Below are positions 16,181-25,077 of a DNA stretch of 38,646 bases, one piece after another. The position numbers and the translations under genes were made by a program. Each line of letters begins with the position of its first letter. Within the stretch, counting starts at the first letter, position 1. The notes beneath the pieces are model-generated. The model was not told the DNA's origin and made no database searches. It saw only the letters and a program-made list of their open reading frames with translations. This DNA comes from a virus, in IMG/VR virus record IMGVR_UViG_3300017745_000023, positions 1 to 38,646 of that record; one strand, 5' to 3'.

Positions 16181-16760
16181 ACAAGTAGCTGAATTTAAAC
16201 CTTTTGCTTATAAGAATAAAATAAATAATATTTTTTCTTGGGAGGAGTTAGCCTATATATTAAATACTCCACTAAGCACAGAAAAATTTCATGCAACAGG
16301 CATTGATTGTAAACCAACTGATGTGCCTTATGAGTGGCAAACTACTCCAAACATTATATCTCCCTCCAATATTTACAATTATGCAATCAACAACGTGTGT
16401 TTCATACAAGATTGTAGTAGAGTAAATAAAAGAATTAACAAAATTGCTCATGATCTAGAATGGGCCACAGGTTATTCATGTGATGCACATATCTTTTTTT
16501 CTGTTTTAGATAACGAAAAGGATACTGATGGCTTTGGTATGCATAAGGATGTATGTCACAATTTAATTATTCAAGTTGAGGGCAAAACTAATTTTACCGT
16601 CAAGGATGAGTTTGAAATAGTATTAGAACCAGGAGATTGTGTTTTTGTACCACTTGGCGTGTATCATCAAGCTAAATCTATAGAAAAAAGACTCTCAGTT
16701 AGTTTTCCAATGAACCCTGAACATAAGACAAAACAAGACAGATTTTGGATTGATTTCTAG
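16152..16760 (+). CDS. JmjC/Cupin_4-type 2OG oxygenase
   Basis: This 202-residue protein has the ROXA/MINA-type cupin core: GFGMHKDVCHNLIIQVEGKTNF with H131-x-D133, then the canonical LEPGDCVFVPLGVYHQAKS with distal H172, and LSVSFPM. Known relatives hydroxylate ribosomal proteins (for example arginyl hydroxylation by YcfD/RoxA), so a protein side chain is a reasonable substrate class. It closes the second oxygenase island. The ATG at 16152 lies 12 bases after AAAGGAG and overlaps the upstream gene by 29 bases. The protein at 11317 looks like a ligand-less relative. Confidence 0.85.
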   Translation: MINYQESICKQVAEFKPFAYKNKINNIFSWEELAYILNTPLSTEKFHATGIDCKPTDVPYEWQTTPNIISPSNIYNYAINNVCFIQDCSRVNKRINKIAHDLEWATGYSCDAHIFFSVLDNEKDTDGFGMHKDVCHNLIIQVEGKTNFTVKDEFEIVLEPGDCVFVPLGVYHQAKSIEKRLSVSFPMNPEHKTKQDRFWIDF

Positions 16761-16784
16761 TATTTTCGCCTATAAAACTATAAT

Positions 16785-17036
16785 ATGGCAAAAATTGTAG
16801 ATGAACCAAAACTTCTACGGTACGATATGTTGGATGGGGTCAAAATACCTGTCTATAGTGCTAAAGTAGAAACAACAGTAACTAATATTAAAACAGGTCA
16901 AGAGTATAGTTCTCATGAAGAATGTCAGGCAGACATCGATAATCCTGAAACAGAAACAACAGAGGCAGATATTAAAAGAGACGTGCATGTAACAGCTCCG
17001 AGTATATTTGCTGGTGCAACCACATTAGAGGAATAA
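16785..17036 (+). CDS. Small uncharacterised protein (83 aa)
   Basis: This short acidic protein starts MAKIVDEPKLLRYD and contains a repeat-like middle (VETTVTNIKTGQEYSSHEE). No domain is recognised. The 24-base gap upstream includes TATAATATGG, so a TATAAT lies against the ATG and is unlikely to be a -10 for this gene. It is followed one base later by the first internal virion gene and is probably a small virion or scaffolding factor. Confidence 0.6.
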   Translation: MAKIVDEPKLLRYDMLDGVKIPVYSAKVETTVTNIKTGQEYSSHEECQADIDNPETETTEADIKRDVHVTAPSIFAGATTLEE

Positions 17037-17037
17037 A

Positions 17038-18021
17038 ATGAAACAAAGGGAATATGCACAGGTAAGCGAGTTTGGTCTTGGATCTTTGGTCGGTGATTTT
17101 TTTCAAAACGTTAAAGACACCGTCACAGGTGTGGCTAAAACAGTAGCTCCTATCGCCCCCTTTGTTCTACCTTTTCTTCCAGGTGGACCATTACTTAAAC
17201 TAGGAATAGGAGCAGGTATAGGAGCTTTAGCAGGACAAAAGCCTTCTGAGATTGCAAAAAATTTAGCTATTCAAACTGCAACTTCAGGTGTCGCAGGAAT
17301 ATTAAAAAGTAATGCAGCACAAGGCACTCTTGGTGAAAGATTTATGAGTGGAATTAAAGGGGTGAACTTACCTAAAGTTGAAGGTGTATCTTCAGATAAA
17401 AATTTTTTACAAAAAGCTATTTCTTCTATTAATCCAGCAGATAGATCTGTCAATCCTGATTTTGTTAAAACTAAAAGATTTGCAGAGCTGTCAGGAAACC
17501 CTATGTCTGACGAAATGATTGAAGCTTTAGGAGTTCCTAAAGATTCTAGTTTTACTTATCAATATGGTCCTGCTTTATACACAGGATTAACAGCAGCACC
17601 TATAGCTGAACAGTTTTTAAAAAAACCTGAAGAGGAAGAAGAATATGTAAGTGAAGATTTATATAGTCCAAACTATGCTCAATATCAGTTGTTAGATATC
17701 ACAGGTCCTCAAGGTATTGCTCCGTCATTTGCTGCAGAGGGTGGTGAAGTTACAGGATTTGCAGAGGGTGGTGGTCAAAAAATACAACATCCTGATGGGG
17801 ACACAAAAGAACACCCTAAACGTATTGGAGAGATCGTGGGTCGTGGAACAGGGACCTCGGATGATATTCCTGCGATGTTAAGTGATGGTGAATTTGTAAT
17901 GACTGCTAAAGCTGTTAGAAACGCGGGCAGTGGATCGAGAAAAGAAGGAGCAAAAAACATGTATAAAATGATGAAAAGTTTGGAAAAGGGTGGTAGTTTA
18001 TCACAAATAGGAATGGCATAA
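17038..18021 (+). CDS. Internal virion / ejection-type protein
   Basis: This 327-residue protein has an N-terminal hydrophobic, glycine-rich stretch (VAPIAPFVLPFLPGG and LGIGAGIGALAG, residues ~37-66) that could insert in a membrane. The C-terminal module AEGGEVTGFAEGG is followed by GRGTGTSDDIPAMLSDGEFV and MTAKAVRNAG (residues ~269-297), a block I recognise from internal or tape-like proteins of many marine phages. Membrane-active N-termini are typical of proteins ejected with the DNA. It starts the set of five large coupled virion genes; the ATG of the next gene overlaps its stop (TAATG). Confidence 0.7.
   Translation: MKQREYAQVSEFGLGSLVGDFFQNVKDTVTGVAKTVAPIAPFVLPFLPGGPLLKLGIGAGIGALAGQKPSEIAKNLAIQTATSGVAGILKSNAAQGTLGERFMSGIKGVNLPKVEGVSSDKNFLQKAISSINPADRSVNPDFVKTKRFAELSGNPMSDEMIEALGVPKDSSFTYQYGPALYTGLTAAPIAEQFLKKPEEEEEYVSEDLYSPNYAQYQLLDITGPQGIAPSFAAEGGEVTGFAEGGGQKIQHPDGDTKEHPKRIGEIVGRGTGTSDDIPAMLSDGEFVMTAKAVRNAGSGSRKEGAKNMYKMMKSLEKGGSLSQIGMA
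17835..17845 (+). repeat. CGTGGNNCGTG motif, copy 1
   Basis: Reads CGTGGGTCGTG on the + strand, inside a virion gene. One of five exact matches, all in this orientation; near-matches lie at 9671-9681 and 31294-31304. Confidence 0.6.
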
Positions 18022-18902
18022 TGAGTATAACTGAACAGATAGTAAGAGAAGCACCTGAAGTAGAAGCTAGGAAATTAGGGTTATTAGATACTGCCAAAGC
18101 TTTAGCAGATAAGCCTATAGTTTTACCTGAGCAACAAGTTGCTGGTTTGACTCCTCAACAATTACAGGCCATACAACTAGGTGATACAGGTATTGGTGCT
18201 TATCAAGATTATTTAACAAATGCTCTTCAATCTCAAGCGGCAGGTCTATCTTCATTAGGACAGGCGGCACAACAGTTTGTAAGTCCTACACAACAAAATA
18301 TTAATCAGTTTATGAATCCTTTTCAGGACGCTGTTAGAGATGAAATTAACAGGGCCTATGATATTGCTCAGACAGGGGCAGATGCTCAAGCAGTCGCCGC
18401 AGGTGCCTTCGGTGGTGATAGACAGGGAGTTCAAAGAGCAGAATTAGAAAGAAATCGTGCTTCAGCTTTAGCTCAGGCACAGGCTCAGTCTTTTATTAAT
18501 GCTCAAAATAGACAGTTGGCAGGTGCTTCAGGATTAGCTTCTATAGCACCACAGTACGCAACTTTCGCAGGTCAACAAGGTCAGTTAGGAGCTCTAGGTC
18601 AGCAACTAGGAGCTCAAGATATTAACACATTATTAGGTTTAGGATCTTTAGGACAGCAACAAGCTCAAACTCAATTAGATGTAAACAGACAAAATCAAAT
18701 GTCTCAAATGTATGAGCCATATCAAAGAGTTGGTTTCTTATCGGACATCTATCAAGGAGCTCCAACTAGTTCTCAAGTTATTCAAAGTCAGATAGGATCT
18801 ACACCGTCTGCCTCACCATTACAGCAAATTGCAGGCTATGGTATAGCAGGTCTTAGTGCTCTAAACGCCTTTGGTGGTGGAGGAGGAGGGTTATTCGGAT
18901 GA
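18021..18902 (+). CDS. Virion protein, Gln/Ala-rich (possible ejection protein)
   Basis: This 293-residue protein is helical and rich in Gln and Ala. The conserved block FMNPFQDAVRDEINRAYD leads into AVAAGAFGGDRQGVQRAELERN (residues ~95-150), a pattern repeated in many phage internal proteins, often next to gp10-like and lysozyme genes. The C-terminus is GGGGGLFG. No enzymatic site is visible. It is coupled at both ends (TAATG before, ATGA after). Confidence 0.68.
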   Translation: MSITEQIVREAPEVEARKLGLLDTAKALADKPIVLPEQQVAGLTPQQLQAIQLGDTGIGAYQDYLTNALQSQAAGLSSLGQAAQQFVSPTQQNINQFMNPFQDAVRDEINRAYDIAQTGADAQAVAAGAFGGDRQGVQRAELERNRASALAQAQAQSFINAQNRQLAGASGLASIAPQYATFAGQQGQLGALGQQLGAQDINTLLGLGSLGQQQAQTQLDVNRQNQMSQMYEPYQRVGFLSDIYQGAPTSSQVIQSQIGSTPSASPLQQIAGYGIAGLSALNAFGGGGGGLFG

Positions 18903-21118
18903 TGAATACAGTTTTACAACGACCAATGTTTGCGATGCCTGTTAGAAGACAGGTAGGATCTTCTGAAAGAGGAGAGACAACCTCTACTACTCGTGTTATG
19001 CAAGGTCCTATAGATTCTTTTAAATTTAATTTACTAGATAAGTTAGGGGTTATTAGTAATAAAACTTTTAAGCCTGATGTTCCTGACCAAGATTTTCAAA
19101 TTAATATTGATGATGCAATGTCTAATCCTCAGTTATTAAACGATGTTTATGATATGATTATACAGTCAACAGGTTTTGATATGGATCTTTTTATGAACAT
19201 GGGGGGATCACAGCAACAAGATTATCTTAACACCATTAAGGGAAAATTAATTTTTGGTAAAGCTGAGGGTGGTGAAATAAAGTCTGATGCTGTTGGCATC
19301 GCTGATGGCTTAGATCAAGAAGAGGAGACCGTGGACCGTGATCCGTCAAAAGATGGTATTGCTAAGGTTTCTCCTGAGCAGTATGTTCAGTTAATGAACG
19401 AAGTTCGTGGTGACGAGGTTCCCATGGAAGGAAGAGTTCAAGAACTAGCAACAGTTGTAGGAAAGCAAGATGCCACAGATACACCTCTATCCGTATTAGC
19501 ATTAGTGCAACCTGTCTTTGAAATGAAAGAACAACAAGGTATTGCACAAACACAACAAGCTCAACAAATGGGTCCACCAATGGCCTCTACTCAGTTAGCT
19601 AACCCACAGAATATGGGCATTGTTAGAGCCAACACAGGACTGATTGTCGATGCACCTTTTGATTTTGGTAGTACAAACATGAGAACAACAATACCTAATT
19701 TTGATAGCAATCCTTTGTCGATGCCATCACAATCTGCTTCAAACACATCAGCGTCTTTGGTTTCTGACTTTATGGAAAAATTTTTAAATAAAGATGATGC
19801 ACAACTTACTGCTAGTAATTTGGCAAGAGAAAAAGAATTATTAAGAAGTATCTATGGTGATACAAAAGGAGATACAAGAAAAGCCTTAGCTTTTTCAGGA
19901 ATAGATAAGGGTTTAAGATTAGCGGCAGGAGAAGATCCTTTAAACTTAGTTCGTGAAACTGCAGGAGATTTTTTCCAAGCCATACAAGCAAACAATAAAT
20001 TTGAACAACAATTGGGATTACAGGCTTACAAAACTTTATTAGCTAAGAAAACTCAAATGAGTGATAGAGAGTTTGATATTGCTAAAATGAATTTAGAAAA
20101 TGATTTAAAAATTGTTTTTGAACAATCAAAGGGTATGCAAGATCCTGTAATATTAAGAAACCCTGCAACAGGCACTGTTACAGTTCTTGATGAGAAAAAA
20201 GACGCAGTAAAAATAGCAAACTTAATAGCAGGGGGTTATGAACCCGTTGGCTTAGGCACTCCGACTGTCTCCATAACTAACATTGGACCTTCAAATATGG
20301 AAGGTCGAAAGGATGGTGGGCTTATAGTTAAAAGATCAAAGGGATCTCCTGAAGGAGGAGAACAACTTTTATTCGCAAAAAATGAATTACCCACATATAA
20401 AACTTATGAAGAGATAATGGAGTTAGGTGATGCTGAGAGAATAGACCCTGAACAAAAATTGGGGCAAGGTGGAATGGAGATTATTCAAGATAAAGCCACT
20501 GAAACAAAATATCAAAATAGGATTATCACCGCTGTTGAGTTGGATAGTTTGATAACTGAAGCCATAGGATTAATGGAAAACAATCCTAAATTAGCAGGAC
20601 TAGTGGGAGATATGTTACAAGTTGGTCAGAAGGCAGTGTTACCTATAAATCAATTTTTTGATTTATTTGGAGGAGGAAGTCCAATACCTGACAGTGTGAC
20701 TCAGTATTTATCTGATCCTGATATTCAAAGACTGGCCACATTAGAGCAACTAATACCTGAAAAACTTATAAACTTTCAAAAAGATATTTCCTCATCTCGT
20801 ATTCCAGCCATGAACAGAATTGCTGATCAAAGAGGTAAGTTAAATATTTCAGGGCTTAGTGATGCCACTAGAGCTATTAATACTTTAAAAGGTATTTTAT
20901 CAGATGTTAGAGAAGGGGCTAACTTAATGAGAGAGGCTATTGCTAGACCTACAATTGAGTATGGTAATCCTATTAACAAAATTATAGAAGAGTTTAATAT
21001 AGATCAAAATGATGAGTTAGTGCAACAGGCACTTCAGGCAATAGAATTAAAGCCTGAGTTAACACAAAAAATATTAGAGTCATTAAGAAAAAAATTAGAA
21101 CAACGATCAGGTAATTAA
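18899..21118 (+). CDS. Large internal virion protein (739 aa)
   Basis: The start at 18899 follows GGAGGAGG and overlaps the previous stop; a second ATG follows at once. After ~125 residues comes AEGGEIKSDAVGIADGLDQ and SPEQYVQLMNEVRGDEVP, reminiscent of the GTGTSDDIPAMLSDGEF block in the protein at 17038. The C-terminal half is strongly charged and predicted helical (long runs of Glu/Lys/Leu), consistent with an internal core or ejection protein. No catalytic motif such as a transglycosylase EGGxxN was found. Confidence 0.66.
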   Translation: MMNTVLQRPMFAMPVRRQVGSSERGETTSTTRVMQGPIDSFKFNLLDKLGVISNKTFKPDVPDQDFQINIDDAMSNPQLLNDVYDMIIQSTGFDMDLFMNMGGSQQQDYLNTIKGKLIFGKAEGGEIKSDAVGIADGLDQEEETVDRDPSKDGIAKVSPEQYVQLMNEVRGDEVPMEGRVQELATVVGKQDATDTPLSVLALVQPVFEMKEQQGIAQTQQAQQMGPPMASTQLANPQNMGIVRANTGLIVDAPFDFGSTNMRTTIPNFDSNPLSMPSQSASNTSASLVSDFMEKFLNKDDAQLTASNLAREKELLRSIYGDTKGDTRKALAFSGIDKGLRLAAGEDPLNLVRETAGDFFQAIQANNKFEQQLGLQAYKTLLAKKTQMSDREFDIAKMNLENDLKIVFEQSKGMQDPVILRNPATGTVTVLDEKKDAVKIANLIAGGYEPVGLGTPTVSITNIGPSNMEGRKDGGLIVKRSKGSPEGGEQLLFAKNELPTYKTYEEIMELGDAERIDPEQKLGQGGMEIIQDKATETKYQNRIITAVELDSLITEAIGLMENNPKLAGLVGDMLQVGQKAVLPINQFFDLFGGGSPIPDSVTQYLSDPDIQRLATLEQLIPEKLINFQKDISSSRIPAMNRIADQRGKLNISGLSDATRAINTLKGILSDVREGANLMREAIARPTIEYGNPINKIIEEFNIDQNDELVQQALQAIELKPELTQKILESLRKKLEQRSGN
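19330..19340 (+). repeat. CGTGGNNCGTG motif, copy 2
   Basis: Reads CGTGGACCGTG on the + strand, inside the 739-residue virion protein gene. Confidence 0.6.
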
Positions 21119-21119
21119 A

Positions 21120-23693
21120 ATGGTCGATAAAAATGTTTTTTTAGATGAACTAGACAACGTCACAGATAAGAAAGATAAAAGAATAGAAGAGTTACAAGAG
21201 TTTAAAACTACAGAACCTACTCTTAATATATTTGAATTACTTGCACCTAAGGGTTTATTGGGAGTTGAAGAAGCTTTATTGAGAGAGGACAGTTTTTTTA
21301 ACTCAACTGACTTAAAAGAAATTTTTTCTCAAAGGGAGGGTCTAGAAAGATTTGGTTTAAATGAAGAAACATTTGAGGCTTTGGGTGGTATATCAGGATT
21401 GGCTGTCGCCACTAGAGCAGGCGTAGCTAGAGCAATTCCATATGTCCCTAGTGTTTATGGAAAATTATTAGCTTTAATTTTATATGATGCATTAGGATCT
21501 GTGACAGGTGCACAAGCCTTTGATTATTTACAAAAAAACATGACAGGTGATGAATTTAGTTTTTGGGAACAATTAGAAAAATTACCTGAAGATATAAAAC
21601 AGGGAATTACTTGGGGAATGGTTGGGCCCATGAGTGAGTCAGCCATACAGGGTTTTAGAGTATATTTATCAAAGGGAGTTAAAGGAAGTGAAGCTTTAAA
21701 AGAAGCATTTCAAAAATCAAGAGAGTATTTAGGTGATAGGTTAGCTTTTAATATAGCTGATTTAAATCCTGAAACAGGAGCAGGTAAATTTATCAATATA
21801 TTGAGAACAGGTTTTGCTCAAATTCCTTTTTTGGGTAGTAAATTAAAAGGTGTTAATGAGGAGAGAGCCACCAAGCTATTCGGTTTATTAGGAGACTTTA
21901 CTAGCAAATTAGGTAAAGGAGTGGATGAATTAACTTTAGCTAATATGATTTTTGATAAATCAAAAAAAGCTTACGGTGTTTTTAATAAAACCATGGGAAG
22001 AATTAGTGATGAAATACTTGCAACAGAAAAAACCATTGTAAACAATGGTAAGGTAATTCCTGTTAATAGTTTTAGAAGTTTTTTAGAAGAGTTTGTAACA
22101 AAATTTGAAAAACAGTACGGTAAGGGAGTACAAAAAACAACAGATCCAGGATATAATGAGTTTTATAATTTTGCTCAAAGATTTTTAACAACCTATCCTA
22201 AAAACTCAAAAATTAATTACTCAGGTTGGAAAACTGTATTTGAGCAATTAGAAAATGCAGTAAGAACTTCTAAAGGTAAACCTGGAACTGATAAAAAAAC
22301 TCTAGGGTCATCATTTGACGAAATGAGAAAATTATTTGACGGTGCCAATGCTGATGATTTTTTAGCTAAATTTCCAAAAGACGAACAAGCAAAAATTCTA
22401 AGCTATATTTCTCAAATTAAAAATTTTAGACAAATATATTCTACTGCAAAAGAACCTTTTGAAAGAGTGGTGGCGGGACAAATAGAGAGTGTTGATGATA
22501 TATTTACAGCTTTAAGTGGAAAATTTAGGGGAGAACAAAAAAAGTATATTGATGAATTAGTAAGACCTTTACTACAGAGAATGACACCCTCAGCAGTTGA
22601 CGATTTAATAAGAATAACAGGAGGAGATAGAAAGTTAGCAGGAGAGGTAGTCAGAATGTGGTTCTATGATGCCTTTGCAGCATCCACTAAACAACTTGAT
22701 GGTTCAGGAGGCTCAGAGGTTATATTCAACACAACCACATTTTTAGAAAAGTTAGGACTAGGTGGAACAGGGAAAAAGGTAAAGGGCACAGCTTTTAATA
22801 AATTATTAAAACTAGCAAACGAGGGTCTTCCTGACTCTCAAAAAATTCCTGAAGGTTACTTTGAAGATTTAGTCTCGATGATAGCAAGACAACAAAATAT
22901 TAATATTCCAACTACCAAAGCCTTTCTTCAAAGAAACATAGCTTTGGGTGGTAGTGCAGGAATGAATTTTATTCAAAACAATGTTCTTACTAGAGGTCTT
23001 AAATTTATTATTGGAGGAGTTCCAGGAGCAGTTAGTTCTATTGTGGGTATAAGAGGTTTCAGTGATTTTCTTACTAGTCCTGACACTCTGAGATATGCCA
23101 TTGATGGTTTTGATTCCACTCTACCAAATATAACAAGAAAAACTTCTATAGTTCAATTTTTGAGAGCTAGTTTAGGTGAATTAGAACAGAGAGCAAAAGA
23201 TGCCTCTATTAATACAGAATTAAAAGCTTTAAATCCCTCTTTTAATCCTGACAACATTAATGATGCTAAAGAAAAAATAGAAAATGTTTTAGACAGTATA
23301 AATTTATTTGATCAAGAGGATGGAGAAAGAACTCCTGATATTATTGATCAGATAATAGAAGAAATAGATAATCAAAAGCAAGATGGTGATTCAAATATAT
23401 TTTTAGATGAGCTCCAAAATTTAGAGGACACAGGTCCCATAGTCCCTTCAGATCCACCACAGGGTGGTGGCACAGTAACTTTTACTGAGCCACAAGTTCA
23501 AAGAGGAGATACAGGAACAGATATTATTAAACCTCTATCGGTGCCACAATTAAATTTAGCCTCTATCAGTGGTTCTCCTAATCCACAAACAATCGCTGGT
23601 TTAGAGTCAGTTGGATTACCTTTCTTTAATGCTAAAGATGGTGGTATTGTTGATGTTTACAAAAATTTTAAAAGACCACAGGTGGTAGCATAA
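21120..23693 (+). CDS. Large internal virion protein (857 aa)
   Basis: This 857-residue protein is the largest product in the window. The N-terminal half has a hydrophobic patch (residues ~96-125, GISGLAVATRAGVARAIPYV and LLALILYDALG) that could be membrane-active. The middle is helical and Lys/Glu-rich. A second hydrophobic region around GSAGMNFIQNNVLTRGLKF and IIGGVPGAVSSIVGI lies near residue 640. The C-terminus ends AKDGGIVDVYKNFKRP. Size, position before lysozyme and hydrophobic patches fit an ejection protein analogous to T7 gp15/gp16 or P22 gp16, but no homology is claimed. One base separates it from the upstream stop. Confidence 0.66.
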   Translation: MVDKNVFLDELDNVTDKKDKRIEELQEFKTTEPTLNIFELLAPKGLLGVEEALLREDSFFNSTDLKEIFSQREGLERFGLNEETFEALGGISGLAVATRAGVARAIPYVPSVYGKLLALILYDALGSVTGAQAFDYLQKNMTGDEFSFWEQLEKLPEDIKQGITWGMVGPMSESAIQGFRVYLSKGVKGSEALKEAFQKSREYLGDRLAFNIADLNPETGAGKFINILRTGFAQIPFLGSKLKGVNEERATKLFGLLGDFTSKLGKGVDELTLANMIFDKSKKAYGVFNKTMGRISDEILATEKTIVNNGKVIPVNSFRSFLEEFVTKFEKQYGKGVQKTTDPGYNEFYNFAQRFLTTYPKNSKINYSGWKTVFEQLENAVRTSKGKPGTDKKTLGSSFDEMRKLFDGANADDFLAKFPKDEQAKILSYISQIKNFRQIYSTAKEPFERVVAGQIESVDDIFTALSGKFRGEQKKYIDELVRPLLQRMTPSAVDDLIRITGGDRKLAGEVVRMWFYDAFAASTKQLDGSGGSEVIFNTTTFLEKLGLGGTGKKVKGTAFNKLLKLANEGLPDSQKIPEGYFEDLVSMIARQQNINIPTTKAFLQRNIALGGSAGMNFIQNNVLTRGLKFIIGGVPGAVSSIVGIRGFSDFLTSPDTLRYAIDGFDSTLPNITRKTSIVQFLRASLGELEQRAKDASINTELKALNPSFNPDNINDAKEKIENVLDSINLFDQEDGERTPDIIDQIIEEIDNQKQDGDSNIFLDELQNLEDTGPIVPSDPPQGGGTVTFTEPQVQRGDTGTDIIKPLSVPQLNLASISGSPNPQTIAGLESVGLPFFNAKDGGIVDVYKNFKRPQVVA

Positions 23694-24433
23694 TGGCTAA
23701 AAAATCTTTTCAAGATTTGCAAAAAAGCATGGTGGCTTTTGATAGAGGTAGCTCTCCAAGAGTTAGAGAGATGACTCGTGATGCATTTTTTGATGGTCGC
23801 CAAGATGTGAGTGCAGATCGATTAGCGAGAAGAGCTTTTCAAGAACAAAGAACAACTGATTTTAAAAATAAGTATACAAAACAAGTTCCTAATACAGGAG
23901 GTACATTGTTGGAGATGACTCCTGATGCTCCTCGTAGTCTTGCCGCTGAAAGAGAAAGACTCGCTAAAGCTTATGGACCCACATTTAAAGAAATTGGTTC
24001 TGATATAGGATTTGGATTAGGTAGAATAGCTCAAGATTTACAAGAAAGAGGAGCTCCTTTATTTAGATTATTAGGAGGCTTAAAAAATACTTTTTTTCCT
24101 CCAAAACCAACAGTGACTTATGGTGGTAACACAACAGCGGAAGTTATTGATGAAAGTCCTCAGTTTGTGCCACCAACTTTTAATGATCAAAAAATTAACA
24201 TCAATCGTTTGGACAGTATTTTTCCTCCAAGTGAAATGGATGATGAGACTTTTAATAATGAAATTTTAAGGTACTTATACCCTGAGATAAGTTTTGCTCC
24301 TTTTAGAATTCAAAATATGAACTTGACAGGTGATGGACTGCCTCAACTGTACGCTAATCTTAATCCAAATAGAATGTTTAAAAAAGGTGGACCTGTAGAC
24401 AAATACAGTGGCTTAGGGTATAAACTTAGATAA
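23693..24433 (+). CDS. Virion-associated protein (246 aa)
   Basis: Begins MAKKSFQDLQKSMVAFDRGSS and is basic in its first third. It ends with MFKKGGPVDKYSGLGYKLR, a short C-terminal tag (KGGxVxxYSGLGYKLR) I have seen at the ends of virion genes in related marine phages. The stop overlaps the lysozyme ATG (TAATG). No known domain; grouped with the ejection-type proteins by position. Confidence 0.62.
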   Translation: MAKKSFQDLQKSMVAFDRGSSPRVREMTRDAFFDGRQDVSADRLARRAFQEQRTTDFKNKYTKQVPNTGGTLLEMTPDAPRSLAAERERLAKAYGPTFKEIGSDIGFGLGRIAQDLQERGAPLFRLLGGLKNTFFPPKPTVTYGGNTTAEVIDESPQFVPPTFNDQKININRLDSIFPPSEMDDETFNNEILRYLYPEISFAPFRIQNMNLTGDGLPQLYANLNPNRMFKKGGPVDKYSGLGYKLR

Positions 24434-24882
24434 TGATAGAATTAACAGACTCACTGAAAGACAGGGTCCGTATCCATGAAGGCATCCGCACAACTATGTA
24501 CTTGGATACGCTGGGAAAGGCCACCATCGGCATCGGCCATCTTATAAAACCACATGAAAGAGAAAGATACGCTGAGGGCGTGGAAATAAGTATGGATGAG
24601 GTAGAAGAATTATTTGAAATGGATTTAAATAGAGCCGCAGCAGGAGCTGAGTCTCTTATACAAGAGTGTATTGGTCACGACTTACCTCCCCACGTAGAAG
24701 AGGTAATTCTTGAGATGGTATATCAGCTTGGAACTCAAGGTGTTCGCAACTTCTCCAAAATGTGGAAAGCCATGAGAGTCAAAGATTGGAAAAAAGCTTC
24801 CGAAGAAATGAAAGACTCACGTTGGCATAAACAGACCACAAAAAGATGTGAGTCTCTTGCTGAAATTATTGCTAATACTTAA
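24433..24882 (+). CDS. Endolysin, T4-type lysozyme (GH24)
   Basis: This 149-residue protein has the T4 lysozyme catalytic triad in the right spacing: E16 in RIHEG, D25 in MYLDTLGKATIGIGH and T31, equivalent to T4 Glu11/Asp20/Thr26. It hydrolyses the MurNAc-GlcNAc bond of peptidoglycan. No signal peptide or SAR segment is present, so it needs a holin, which is not recognisable nearby. The first ~120 bases use GC-rich codons (CGT, ATC, CGC, GGC, CTG, GCC) unlike the surrounding AGA/ATA/GGT usage. Its TAA overlaps the TAA of the convergent gene within one TTAA. Confidence 0.93.
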   Translation: MIELTDSLKDRVRIHEGIRTTMYLDTLGKATIGIGHLIKPHERERYAEGVEISMDEVEELFEMDLNRAAAGAESLIQECIGHDLPPHVEEVILEMVYQLGTQGVRNFSKMWKAMRVKDWKKASEEMKDSRWHKQTTKRCESLAEIIANT

Positions 24883-25046
24883 AGAGTTTTTCTTGGAAAA
24901 TTAGGTAAGGTACCTTCTTCTAAATACCAAAGATAGGCTGCTTCCCAATCTTTTTTATATTCAGTTTTCAAAAATTCTTTCATAGCCTTATCAGAGTTGT
25001 GCTCCAAAGTAATAAAGTTTGTAAGTTTTTTTAATAATTCTATCAT
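24879..25046 (-). CDS. Small 55-residue protein
   Basis: Reading leftward, MIELLKKLTNF leads to DWEAAYLWYLEEGTLPNFPRKTL, an uninterrupted frame ending in a TAA that shares TTAA with the lysozyme stop. An ATG at 25052 is also in frame, but AAAGGA lies one base before it and an ideal seven bases before the ATG at 25046, so 25046 is chosen. The Trp/Tyr-rich middle (DWEAAYLWYLEEG) suggests a small folded protein. It is the last gene of the replication block. Confidence 0.65.
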   Translation of the reverse strand: MIELLKKLTNFITLEHNSDKAMKEFLKTEYKKDWEAAYLWYLEEGTLPNFPRKTL

Positions 25047-25077
25047 TGTCATATCCTTTCGAAAAAGAATATAACGA

